Assembly (NCBI GenBank): GCA_025363015.1
Contig: JANYEQ010000035.1
Coordinates: 25,579-89,578, forward strand
Origin: Bacteroidota bacterium
GTDB lineage: Bacteria; Bacteroidota; Bacteroidia; B-17B0; Aurantibacillaceae
Direction of reading: 5' to 3'
DNA: 64,000 nt
Of the stretch, positions 7,782-17,476 are shown piece by piece. The notes under the pieces were generated by a model. That model worked only from the letters and a program-made list of their open reading frames with translations, did no database searches and was not told the origin of the DNA. Position 1 is the stretch's first letter; each line of letters begins with the position of its first letter. The position numbers and the translations under genes were made by a program.

Positions 7782-8720
7782 TTACGGTAAAGTAATGTTA
7801 TAGGTGTTACCATTTACGGTAAGTGTTGCTAAATCGTCGCAAGCACCATTACCATAATCAATGGTACGTGTAGGTTTACTACTGGGTGTAAAAGCTAATT
7901 GCCCACTTACAAAATGTCTTCTACCAGTGGTACCTGAGCAAGTATGGTCGCGTAATAAGTTAGTTGCTGTTGCAGAGAAACCTTCGCCATCTTTACTTGT
8001 ACCAGTTGCTGAACCATTAATTTTAATTTTAGCTTTTGTCCAATCAATTGCATTAAATTGACCTTTGTAACACAATGGGTCGCTACAATTGGTTAATTCT
8101 TTAGTACGGTTACAAGTCCAACTTACTGTGCCACCACTATTTGCTTTAATAATACTAACATTAGCAGTAATAGACCAAGTAAGGTTTGTACCTGAATATG
8201 CTGTTTCAGTTGCAATACTTAATGGCGATATATTTTTAACAGTTTTAGTAATAATATTTACTTGGTTACCATCTACAACATAACTGTTTGTAGAGATACT
8301 CATAGTAAAGCCTGGTTTGCGGTATCTATCCGAACCTGTAGGCGAAGCCGAATAATCGTACATTAATTTACCTGAGCGTGTTCTTCCATCAGCGCCAATT
8401 ATTCCTGTTCCAAAATCAACTGTAATTAATTTTCCAACCACAGTAACTGTAGCTGATGGCGCTAAACTTAATACGTCTGTATTTCCTACGCTACCATTAA
8501 TGGTTTTAAAGGTGCTTAAGGTTTGGGTTTCTGCCGCTTGACTTCCCATTGCTACTATATCATTATTAATACTTTCGCTTAGGTTATTGTCTTTAGCCGC
8601 CGTTTGGTCGGTATCGGGTTCTTGCGCTTTTGTGGTTTCTTTTTTACGACAAGAAGTAAACGTAAACGAAGTGGCTAATAATATAGCTGCTACTCCTAAG
8701 GTGATGTGTTTGGTTTTCAT
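7782..8720 (-). CDS. Hypothetical lipoprotein
   Basis: Signal peptide MKTKHITLGVAAILLATSFTFTSC with lipobox-like cysteine; intact ORF with terminator. Confidence 0.7.
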   Translation of the reverse strand: MKTKHITLGVAAILLATSFTFTSCRKKETTKAQEPDTDQTAAKDNNLSESINNDIVAMGSQAAETQTLSTFKTINGSVGNTDVLSLAPSATVTVVGKLITVDFGTGIIGADGRTRSGKLMYDYSASPTGSDRYRKPGFTMSISTNSYVVDGNQVNIITKTVKNISPLSIATETAYSGTNLTWSITANVSIIKANSGGTVSWTCNRTKELTNCSDPLCYKGQFNAIDWTKAKIKINGSATGTSKDGEGFSATATNLLRDHTCSGTTGRRHFVSGQLAFTPSSKPTRTIDYGNGACDDLATLTVNGNTYNITLP

Positions 8721-8829
8721 ATTTTTTTGTTTATTTGGTTAATATTTCTTCTATGATTATAAATATAGTAAAAGGTTTAATTGGTTTAAAAAATATTTTT
8801 ATTTTTTTTGTTATATTAGCATATTATTT

Positions 8830-9684
8830 ATGATTAACGGCGACTATACAATAAAAAAACAGTTTAAAAACAGTGCCGTTTTTGAGCAAAAAAGCAATTT
8901 ATCGCTATTTTTTAGTTCAAATTCGTTAATTTTTTGCGAGTTTACAGCCGATTTTACCCAAATTATTCAGTTAGTTGATGTAGAATTTAATATTCAAAAT
9001 AATCCAACCTTAAGTGTGTTAGATAGATTGCAGTTCATTTGCAATAACTATCAGCTAATAAAAACGTATAATAAAGTTTACATTAGTACACTAAATTTAA
9101 ACTTTACTTTAATACCAAATACCTTTGCGAGTTTAAATAACGAGGCGGATTTATTAAAATTTGGGACAGGGTTAACTACCGTAAAAAATAGTTTAGAACA
9201 TACATTAAGTAACCTTAAATTTTGTTATACCGTTGAACAAGATTTAAAACAGTTTTTAGAAAAAAAATTTCCAGCTGCATTTATTAGGCATGCTGGAGCC
9301 GTAACATTAAGCTTATTTACTCACCAACCTTTTTTAGAAAATAGCGATTTGTTTTTAAATATTAATAATAGTTTTATTGAAATTATTGTAAAGCAAAAAA
9401 ACAATTTACAGTTTTATAATGCTTTTAATTACCAAACTACCGAAGATATTATTTATTATCTTTTATTTACTTTAGAGCAGTTACAACTTAATCCACTTAC
9501 AGTAAAAATAGCTATTGCAGGGCAAACAGATAGTAATAGCGAATTGATTATAAGTTTAAAAAAATACATAAAACACATTAGTTTTTTAGTAAACACTACT
9601 CCAACTTATTTTAAAAACGAATTAATTAATACCCCACCACATTTTTACTTTACAGCTTTAAATCAAATCTTATGCGAATTATAA
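8830..9684 (+). CDS. DUF3822-like hypothetical protein
   Basis: Intact ORF overlapping rsmD by 13 nt; gene order and sequence resemble the Bacteroidota DUF3822-rsmD pair. Confidence 0.6.
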   Translation: MINGDYTIKKQFKNSAVFEQKSNLSLFFSSNSLIFCEFTADFTQIIQLVDVEFNIQNNPTLSVLDRLQFICNNYQLIKTYNKVYISTLNLNFTLIPNTFASLNNEADLLKFGTGLTTVKNSLEHTLSNLKFCYTVEQDLKQFLEKKFPAAFIRHAGAVTLSLFTHQPFLENSDLFLNINNSFIEIIVKQKNNLQFYNAFNYQTTEDIIYYLLFTLEQLQLNPLTVKIAIAGQTDSNSELIISLKKYIKHISFLVNTTPTYFKNELINTPPHFYFTALNQILCEL

Positions 9685-10202
9685 ATGGTACACACCGCGG
9701 CAAACTAATTAAAGTACCAAAAGGCTTGCCAGTGCGCCCCACTACCGATTTTGCAAAAGAAGGGTTATTTAATATTTTAACTAACAAAGTAAATTTTAAC
9801 GACACTGTTTTTTTAGATTTATTTAGTGGCACTGGGCATATTTCTTTAGAAGTAGCTTCGCGCGGAAGTACAAATATTACAAGTGTAGATGCCGATTTTA
9901 AATGCGTTAGTTTTTTAAAAACAATTAGTAAAGAGTTTAAGTTTGAAATTAACACCATTAAAGCCGATGTTTTTGAATTTTTAAAAACAAACAAAATTAC
10001 GTTTGATTTAATTTTTGCCGATCCACCGTATGATATTGTGAATACAGAAACTATTCATTCATTGGTATTTAATAATAACTTATTAAATGCTGGAGGTATT
10101 TTGGTTATAGAACATGGCCCAAAAACTAATTTACAAACATTAAGTCATTTTAAACAACAGCGTAAATACGGTAATGTAAATTTTAGTTTTTTCGAAAACT
10201 AA
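9672..10202 (+). CDS. rsmD: 16S rRNA (guanine(966)-N(2))-methyltransferase RsmD
   Basis: MRIINGTHRGKLIKVPKGLPVRPTTDFAKEGLFNIL, DLFSGTGHISLE and DPPYD motifs. Confidence 0.93.
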   Translation: MRIINGTHRGKLIKVPKGLPVRPTTDFAKEGLFNILTNKVNFNDTVFLDLFSGTGHISLEVASRGSTNITSVDADFKCVSFLKTISKEFKFEINTIKADVFEFLKTNKITFDLIFADPPYDIVNTETIHSLVFNNNLLNAGGILVIEHGPKTNLQTLSHFKQQRKYGNVNFSFFEN

Positions 10203-10203
10203 A

Positions 10204-11340
10204 TTAATGCCTACGTTGTAACCAACGCATTAAAAATTTATCATAAACTTCGTAATAGGGTTTTTGGGCGCTAATATCATAATAAATCATTTCTTTTTGT
10301 AGTAATGATTCTATACCTCGTTTTACAATTGCCGACGTTCCAAAATTATACGAATTTATAAAATGTTTAGAATAAGGCTGTTCTACTTTTTCTTCTTTAC
10401 CAATAGCCTTTAGTAATTGCCATTGAGCAGGTGTAAGTAAATTTCGATATTGAAAAAAAACAGATTCTTGTTCAATAATAATTTTATTTAAGATAAAAAT
10501 TACAACTTGCTCATTAATAGTTTTGGTATTATAAATAAATAGTTGATGGCATAAGTATTGTGTGTAGTAGGTATGCGAGCAACTTAATTCTAAAATTAAA
10601 GTAATGGCATCATCAGTAATTTTAAATTTATTTGTATTAAAATGTAGTTTAATAAAATTAAAATATAATTTAGGGTCAATTTTTTTTAGATGTATTGTTT
10701 TAGTGCTTGCGTAAAACGGACGTTTAGTGTTATTAAACAGTTCGTGCATTAGGTGTTGATTACTACCACAAAAAATAAAATTTACATGTTTTAGTTGTTG
10801 AATAGCAGTGCGTAATATGGCTTCTACATTTTTTTCGGGGTAATTTAATATTTGTTGAAATTCGTCAATGGCAATAATTGTTTTTATACTTTGAGTATCT
10901 AAAAATTGTAATAATTGAGGTATTGTTTTTTCAAATTGTTTTGGTTGCGTAATATCTAGGCTTAGTTCGGGCGCACCACTTAAACTATCTATACTTATTA
11001 CGGGCCTAAATAGTTTTATAGCTTCTAAAAAACGTTTGCCAATACCCTTATTTGGTGGAAAAATAGTATAAATACTATTGGCTAATTGATTGGTAAAATC
11101 TTTTAAATTTTGAGTTGCGTAAATATCTAAATAAATACATTCGGTATTTTGTTTTGTTTTTAATTGATTAAATACATGTTGTATTAAGGCTGTTTTCCCT
11201 AGCCGACGTTGTGCAAAAAAAGTTGTATTGCTATTGTTTTTTATATTTTCGAGTAGTGTTTTGGTTTCAATCTGGCGATCGCAAAAGTAATAGGGCTTAA
11301 TGTAAGCAGTAATTAAAAACGGATTTATATATTCTTCCAT
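10204..11340 (-). CDS. Stand-alone AAA/STAND-like ATP-binding protein (archaeal-type ATPase family) with C-terminal wHTH
   Basis: Walker A QRRLGKTAL, Walker B TIIAIDEFQQIL, sensor FIFCGSNQHLM. Likely start is MEEYINPF at 11340 rather than the ORF-track 11361. Confidence 0.8.
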   Translation of the reverse strand: MEEYINPFLITAYIKPYYFCDRQIETKTLLENIKNNSNTTFFAQRRLGKTALIQHVFNQLKTKQNTECIYLDIYATQNLKDFTNQLANSIYTIFPPNKGIGKRFLEAIKLFRPVISIDSLSGAPELSLDITQPKQFEKTIPQLLQFLDTQSIKTIIAIDEFQQILNYPEKNVEAILRTAIQQLKHVNFIFCGSNQHLMHELFNNTKRPFYASTKTIHLKKIDPKLYFNFIKLHFNTNKFKITDDAITLILELSCSHTYYTQYLCHQLFIYNTKTINEQVVIFILNKIIIEQESVFFQYRNLLTPAQWQLLKAIGKEEKVEQPYSKHFINSYNFGTSAIVKRGIESLLQKEMIYYDISAQKPYYEVYDKFLMRWLQRRH

Positions 11341-11354
11341 ACTACAAATATAAC

Positions 11355-11383
11355 TATACATTTTGTATTATACAAAATGTATA
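11355..11383. promoter_or_regulatory. 29-bp perfect palindrome upstream of the ATPase gene
   Basis: TATACATTTTGTAT-T-ATACAAAATGTATA: 14-bp arms around a single central base. Confidence 0.65.
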
Positions 11384-11433
11384 ATTTTAGTTTAGCGTGT
11401 TTATCTTTATTATGTGGAAGTAATACAAACGAA

Positions 11434-12372
11434 TTAGTTTTCTTTTAAACCTCTGCCTTCTTTGGTAATTTTATCCTCGCGGCGTAATTCTGCAATAATT
11501 TTATCCAACACGCCATTTACAAATAGTTTACTATTAGGCGTGCTATATTCTTTGCTAATATCAATATATTCGTTTAGCGAGGCTTTTACAGGAATGTTTG
11601 GCAAGTGCATAATTTCGGTTAAGGCCATTTCCATTAACAACATATCCATATTTGCAATACGCTCTACATCCCAATTTTGGGTATGTTTGCCTATTAACTC
11701 TTCAAATTCTGAGCGGTAAATAATTGTTTTTTTAAACAATTGACTCATAAATTCTAAATCATCTTTTTCGTCTTTTAATAAGGGTAATAACTTAAAATCG
11801 CCTTCAAAGGTTTCAAAATTGCGAATTACCGAGTTAAAAGCTACAAAGGAATCATCTACCCAATGCATATTTTTTTCTTCAAAAAGCGATTGTAATAATT
11901 CGTTTTCGCTTAATTGTTCGGCAATTACTTCAATTAAAAATTCTCTATCTTCTTTTACCGATATTGTTTGATTTTGCATATAATTTATATATGCTTCAGA
12001 ATTTTTAATTTCTTGAAACAATTTACGTACTACATCAAAATCACCTTGCCACGATATTTTTCGTTTTTCTAATTGATCGGCAAAATCTTTGTTAGCAGCC
12101 AAGCTTACTAATAAACTATTATTTGCAAATTTTAAGTTAGGGGATAAATCATCCTTAGTAGGTAAGTGTTTGTTTTTATGCTCATCAATAATTACCAAAG
12201 CTACATGGTGAATATCGCTTACTAAACATAAAATAGAAAAATACAATTCATGAATTTTATCTAAGCTTTTAAACAGTTCTCTTTCAAAAGCAACAACATC
12301 GCCTTTTTCGTGTTGAAAAAAAGAGTACAAGGCTTGCATTACTTTTATTCTTAAAAATCTTCTGTTTAGCAT
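11434..12372 (-). CDS. nusB: Transcription antitermination factor NusB
   Basis: MLNRRFLRIKVMQALYSFFQ and C-terminal MALTEIMHLPNIPVKASLNEYIDISKEYSTPNSKLFVNGVLDKI. Confidence 0.93.
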   Translation of the reverse strand: MLNRRFLRIKVMQALYSFFQHEKGDVVAFERELFKSLDKIHELYFSILCLVSDIHHVALVIIDEHKNKHLPTKDDLSPNLKFANNSLLVSLAANKDFADQLEKRKISWQGDFDVVRKLFQEIKNSEAYINYMQNQTISVKEDREFLIEVIAEQLSENELLQSLFEEKNMHWVDDSFVAFNSVIRNFETFEGDFKLLPLLKDEKDDLEFMSQLFKKTIIYRSEFEELIGKHTQNWDVERIANMDMLLMEMALTEIMHLPNIPVKASLNEYIDISKEYSTPNSKLFVNGVLDKIIAELRREDKITKEGRGLKEN

Positions 12373-12436
12373 TTTTTATTTAGTTAGTTAATAGGTATTA
12401 GTTAATAGGAAAAATAGGTATTAATTTTTCTTAATA

Positions 12437-13540
12437 TTATAATACTGCATTTATCCTTGCAATGGCTTCAATACGTTGTTCGCCCAAACGATTAGCTGCC
12501 ATATAAGTTGGTATACCTTCTTTTTTAGCTAATTGAAATAAATTAAAGGTGGTGGTATAAATTTGTTCAGCGTGTGCTAAGGCACGTTCGCGATTATAAC
12601 CCTCTAATTCATAATACACATTTATAATTCCACCGGCATTTACCACAAAATCGGGCGCATATAAAATCCCTTTTTTAGTTACTAATTCGCCATGTATTTT
12701 TTCATCGGCTAATTGGTTGTTGGCAGCACCACAAATAATTTTGCATTTTAATTTGCTTAAGGTAACCTCGTTAACCGTTGCTCCTAAAGCGCAGGGGGCA
12801 TAAATATCAATGTCTAAATCAAACATGGTATCGGCGCTTACTACTTCGGCTTTATATTTAGTACTTACTTCTTTTAAACGCTCTTCACTAATATCGTTAA
12901 TAAAAACTATAGCACCATCTTTAGTTAAATGACTTACCAATACTTCGCCCACGTGCCCAATACCTTGTACCAATATTTTTTTGCCGCTAAGGCTATCACT
13001 TCCCCAGGTTTCTTTGGCACTGGCTTTCATACTCACATAAACGCCATAAGCTGTTACAGGACTTGGATCGCCGCTGCCACCCATATTTTCGGGCAAACCG
13101 CTTACGTAATCGGTTTCCATTTTTATAATTTCCATATCGCGGCTTGTCATGGCTACATCTTCGGCAGTAATGTATTTACCGCCTAAGCTATTTACAAACT
13201 TACCAAAACGACGTAATAAAGCTTCGTTTTTAATTTTTTTAGGATCGCCCATTATTACGGCTTTTCCGCCTCCTAAATTAATACCTGCAACTGATGATTT
13301 ATAAGTCATACCTCTTGAAAGGCGCAACACATCGGTTAAAGCTTCCATTTCGTTGTTATAATTCCAAAAACGGGTACCTCCTAACGATGGCCCTAACACT
13401 GTATTGTGAACTGCAATAATGGCTTTTAAGCCAGTTGCATTATCGTTACAAAATAAAATTTGCTCGTGATTATTAATACCCATTTGAGCAATAACTGGGT
13501 TTTTAGATAAATCTATCTCGTTTAAAGTTTTAACTTCCAT
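12437..13540 (-). CDS. Leucine/valine dehydrogenase (Glu/Leu/Phe/Val dehydrogenase family)
   Basis: KAIIAVHNTVLGPSLGGTRFW, SRGMTYKSSVAGINLGGGKAVI, GAANNQLAD. Confidence 0.92.
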   Translation of the reverse strand: MEVKTLNEIDLSKNPVIAQMGINNHEQILFCNDNATGLKAIIAVHNTVLGPSLGGTRFWNYNNEMEALTDVLRLSRGMTYKSSVAGINLGGGKAVIMGDPKKIKNEALLRRFGKFVNSLGGKYITAEDVAMTSRDMEIIKMETDYVSGLPENMGGSGDPSPVTAYGVYVSMKASAKETWGSDSLSGKKILVQGIGHVGEVLVSHLTKDGAIVFINDISEERLKEVSTKYKAEVVSADTMFDLDIDIYAPCALGATVNEVTLSKLKCKIICGAANNQLADEKIHGELVTKKGILYAPDFVVNAGGIINVYYELEGYNRERALAHAEQIYTTTFNLFQLAKKEGIPTYMAANRLGEQRIEAIARINAVL

Positions 13541-13646
13541 AATAATTTTAGGTTTTGAAGCGCCCCAAATGTAGCGTTATTTTTACAAAAAAAGAAAAAT
13601 TAGCCAAACAATTACAATATAAAAATGTTACTTTTATAATCTAAAA

Positions 13647-14132
13647 ATGTATTCAAAAGATCAAATAATTAATGCTTTAGGGCAAATCCCCGATCCTGAA
13701 ATTCCAGTTATTTCGATAGTAGAATTAGGTGTAATTAGAGATGTTATTTTTAAAGACAAAACCATTGAAGTTGTATTAACACCCACATACAGTGGTTGCC
13801 CAGCTATGAAGCAGATGGAAGATGATGTGAGAGCCAAGTTAGTGGAATTGGGTTTTGAAACAATTGTTTTAAGTATAGTTTATAACCCACCATGGACAAC
13901 TGATTGGCTGAACTCTGAGACAAAGTTAAAATTACAAAAGTATGGAATTGCGCCACCCGAAGAAAGTACGACAGATAAATCCTTTTTAACTGGTAAAATT
14001 AAAAACATTACCTGCCCACATTGTAAAAGTACGGATACAGTTATGGTTTCGCAATTTGGAAGTACGGCTTGTAAAGCATTGTACAAATGCAATAATTGTT
14101 TAGAAGCTTTTGATTATTTTAAGTGTATTTAG
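13647..14132 (+). CDS. paaD: PaaD-like phenylacetyl-CoA epoxidase maturation/subunit protein (DUF59 plus zinc ribbon)
   Basis: IPDPEIPVISIVELGVIRDV and PTYSGCPAM (DUF59), then CPHCKSTDTVMVSQFGSTACKALYKCNNCLEAFDYFKCI. Confidence 0.88.
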   Translation: MYSKDQIINALGQIPDPEIPVISIVELGVIRDVIFKDKTIEVVLTPTYSGCPAMKQMEDDVRAKLVELGFETIVLSIVYNPPWTTDWLNSETKLKLQKYGIAPPEESTTDKSFLTGKIKNITCPHCKSTDTVMVSQFGSTACKALYKCNNCLEAFDYFKCI

Positions 14133-14149
14133 TACTATTTAATACCGTA

Positions 14150-15520
14150 TTAACTAACGCTTAACTCCTTTGCCAAGCCATTAAAATCAACGCCATCAAA
14201 GTTTCCGCTACTCATCATTAACAGTACTTTATCTTTCCAGTTAAGTGATTTTAAATAATCAGTTACGTCACTACTTTTTGTAAATACTTTTAAATCATTT
14301 CTGTTAAATGCTTTATGGACTTGCTCGGATGTAATTTCTTTTAATTTTTTATGGGCAATAGTATGAGGGTTAAAGTAAACAATGGCTTCATCGGCTAAAT
14401 TCATGGCACCACTGTACTCGTTTAAAAATTCTTCGGTAAGGCTACTAAAGGTATGTAACTCCATGCAGGCAACAGTATGTCTGTTTGTAAATTGTTGTTT
14501 CACCGCATCGGTAGTTGCTTTTAGTTTTGAGGGTGAATGTGCAAAATCTTTATAAAAATTAAAATTATTAGTTTTATACACTAATTCTAAACGTTTTGCA
14601 GCACCTTTAAAGGATTGAATAGCCTCGTAAAATTGAGCATCGCTAATATTTATTTTATTACACACCAAGCGTGCACCGTTTAAATTCATTAAATTATGAT
14701 TTCCAAAAATTTGTAAAGGAATTTTATTTTCATCAACTAACAAGTAGGTGGTGCCATTTTCAATGCTATTATTAGGAATGGAATAGGGCGTTTTACTTTG
14801 TAAATTAGAATAGGTTTTATTACAAACATTTGCCAATATTTTGTCTTCGTTACAGTACATTAAATGACCTTGCGGTTCAATTAATTTTATAAAAATTTCA
14901 AATTGTTCTACATAATTTTCAAAGGTTGGAAATACATTTATATGATCCCACGCAATGCCACTAATAATGGCAATATTAGGTTTGTATAAATGAAATTTAG
15001 GACGTCTATCAATTGGCGAGGCAAGGTATTCGTCGCCTTCTATTACTGCATATTTAGAAGTATTACTTAAATTAACCATGGTATTAAAACCTTCTAATTG
15101 TGCGCCAACTAAATAATCGGTTTCTATTTTATGATAATGCATTACGTGTAAAATCATGGCTGTAATGGTTGTTTTACCATGACTACCGCCAATAACAATA
15201 CGTATTTTGTCTTTTGTAGCTTCGTAGATATATTCGGGATACGAATAAATTTTTAAACCTAATTGCTTTGCTTTTATTAATTCAGGATTATCGGCTCGGG
15301 CGTGCATTCCTAAAATTACCGCATCTATATCAGTAGTTAATTTTTGTGGAAACCAGCCAATTTCACTTGGTAAAATACCTGCTTTTTGTAAACGGCTTTT
15401 GCTAGGCTCGTTAATTTCATCATCGCTACCACTAACGGTATATCCTTTTTCGTGAAGTGCTAAAGCCATGTTATGCATTGCACTACCACCTATGGCAATT
15501 AAATGTACTTTTTTAGTCAT
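14150..15520 (-). CDS. mpl: UDP-N-acetylmuramate:L-alanyl-gamma-D-glutamyl-meso-diaminopimelate ligase-like Mur ligase
   Basis: HLIAIGGSAMHNMALALHEKGYTVSGSDDEI, IGGSHGKTTITAMI, DFAHSPSKLKAT. Confidence 0.88.
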   Translation of the reverse strand: MTKKVHLIAIGGSAMHNMALALHEKGYTVSGSDDEINEPSKSRLQKAGILPSEIGWFPQKLTTDIDAVILGMHARADNPELIKAKQLGLKIYSYPEYIYEATKDKIRIVIGGSHGKTTITAMILHVMHYHKIETDYLVGAQLEGFNTMVNLSNTSKYAVIEGDEYLASPIDRRPKFHLYKPNIAIISGIAWDHINVFPTFENYVEQFEIFIKLIEPQGHLMYCNEDKILANVCNKTYSNLQSKTPYSIPNNSIENGTTYLLVDENKIPLQIFGNHNLMNLNGARLVCNKINISDAQFYEAIQSFKGAAKRLELVYKTNNFNFYKDFAHSPSKLKATTDAVKQQFTNRHTVACMELHTFSSLTEEFLNEYSGAMNLADEAIVYFNPHTIAHKKLKEITSEQVHKAFNRNDLKVFTKSSDVTDYLKSLNWKDKVLLMMSSGNFDGVDFNGLAKELSVS

Positions 15521-15613
15521 AGTTTAAAGAAACTAATTAAAGAAGTTTAAATAATGAACTTTTAAATATTTTTTGCACATTGGTAATTTAATAAACTACT
15601 TTAATTAGTTTTT

Positions 15614-17476
15614 TTAAACCAATACTAAAGGCACTTTTATATTGTGCCTTACGGTTTCTACAGTTGTGCCCAGTAAAATATCTTTAAATGTTTTATGGCC
15701 GTGTGTACCCATTACCAGCATATCGCACTTGTTTTCTAGTACTAAATTAGGGATGGCTATTTTAGGATTTCCAAAGCCCAATTTAATTTCGGAAATAATA
15801 TTTTGTTGTGCTAATTGTTGCTGATATTCTTTTAGTTTTTGTACGTCTTCTTCACGCTCTAAGTCAAAGGCATTTTCACCATATACTACAGCGTTTGTAC
15901 TCTCGAGCACATGCATTAAAACTAAAACAGAATTTCCGTTTCCAAATTGTATAGCTCTATTAATGGCTTTATTATCGCTATCGCTAAAATCAACGGTTAC
16001 TGCAATTTTATTAAATAATTGTGTTGGCTCAATCATTAGTGGTTTTAACTCGTTGTGAAAGCCTTTGTTAGCCGTAGTTTTATGTTTAGTAATAAACGGA
16101 ACTATTAAAATATATAACAGCATTAAAAAACAAAATACGCAAGCGGGCACTACTGTAAAACTCATTAAAACAGGGCTCTGTGAATTAACAATGAGATTAG
16201 AAATTTCGGCATATACTAATTTAATATTTAACGAAATAATGGTTATGGCTGCAATCCACGATGCAATTTTTTGCCATAAAGGAATTACAAAATCGCCCAT
16301 CTTTTTTTTATCGCTTACAAAATGAATTAAAGGAATAATAGCAAAACCCAATTGTAAACTTAAAATTACTTGGCTAAAAATTAGTAGCTTACCTGTGGCT
16401 GATTCGCCCAAATAAAACAACACTAAAAGGGCGGGTACTATTGCTATTAAACGGGTTAATAAACGCCTAATCCACGGTTGTAAGCGTAAATTTAAGTACC
16501 CTTCCATTACCACTTGTCCGGCCAAAGTACCAGTAATGGTTGAACTTTGCCCAGCTAAAATTAAAGCCACTGCAAATAAAATAGGTGCTAAGGTACTGCC
16601 TAACATAGGTGCCAGTAATTGATGTGCGTCTTGTATTTCAACTACATCGTGCTTACCGTTATTATAAAAAGTAGTAGCCGCTAAAATTAAAATAGCCGCG
16701 TTTACAAATAACGCTAGGTTAAGAGCAATAGAACTATCAATTATATTAAAGCGTATAGCTTTTTTAATACCAGTTGGCGTTCGGTTAAATTTACGGGTTT
16801 GTACTAAGGAACTATGCAAATACAAATTGTGCGGCATTACGGTAGCACCAATAATACCAATAGCTATGTACAAGGCTTCGTCGTTTTGAATGAACGGAAT
16901 TAAACCATTAAGTATTTCACTTCCATTGGGTTTGGCAATAAATAATTGAATAAAAAACGAAGCAGCAATTAATAATACTAAACTAATGATAAAGGCTTCT
17001 AATTTACGAATGCCTTTGTTTAATAGAAATAATAAAATAAAACTATCAAATACAGTAATACAAACGCCCATTAAAATACTTACACTCGGAAACAGTAAAT
17101 GTAACCCAATAGCCATACCAATAACTTCGGCTAAATCGCATGCTGCAATGGCAATTTCGGCTAAAATATATAAAAATAAATTTACAAAACGTGGGTAGTT
17201 TTCGCGCGATGCTTGTGCTAAATCTTTGCCGCTTACTATACCCAAACGGGCGCAGTGGCTTTGTAATAGCAAGGCAATTAAATTGCTCATTACTAATACC
17301 CACAATAAATTATAACCAAATTTACTTCCGCCGGCTATATCCGTTGCCCAGTTGCCAGGGTCCATATACCCTACGCTAATCATATAGGCAGGACCTAAAA
17401 AGGCTAGTAATCGCCTAAACGAACTGCTTTTATTTGTGTTTACACTGGCGTTAACTTCTTCTAAGGACTTATTCAT
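15614..17476 (-). CDS. mntH: Nramp family Mn2+/Fe2+ transporter fused to a C-terminal universal stress protein domain
   Basis: GPAYMISVGYMDPGNWATDIAGGSKFGY and GATVMPHNLYLHSSLVQTR (Nramp); C-terminal MGTHGHKTFKDILLGTTVETVRHNIKVPLVLV (USP). Confidence 0.93.
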   Translation of the reverse strand: MNKSLEEVNASVNTNKSSSFRRLLAFLGPAYMISVGYMDPGNWATDIAGGSKFGYNLLWVLVMSNLIALLLQSHCARLGIVSGKDLAQASRENYPRFVNLFLYILAEIAIAACDLAEVIGMAIGLHLLFPSVSILMGVCITVFDSFILLFLLNKGIRKLEAFIISLVLLIAASFFIQLFIAKPNGSEILNGLIPFIQNDEALYIAIGIIGATVMPHNLYLHSSLVQTRKFNRTPTGIKKAIRFNIIDSSIALNLALFVNAAILILAATTFYNNGKHDVVEIQDAHQLLAPMLGSTLAPILFAVALILAGQSSTITGTLAGQVVMEGYLNLRLQPWIRRLLTRLIAIVPALLVLFYLGESATGKLLIFSQVILSLQLGFAIIPLIHFVSDKKKMGDFVIPLWQKIASWIAAITIISLNIKLVYAEISNLIVNSQSPVLMSFTVVPACVFCFLMLLYILIVPFITKHKTTANKGFHNELKPLMIEPTQLFNKIAVTVDFSDSDNKAINRAIQFGNGNSVLVLMHVLESTNAVVYGENAFDLEREEDVQKLKEYQQQLAQQNIISEIKLGFGNPKIAIPNLVLENKCDMLVMGTHGHKTFKDILLGTTVETVRHNIKVPLVLV

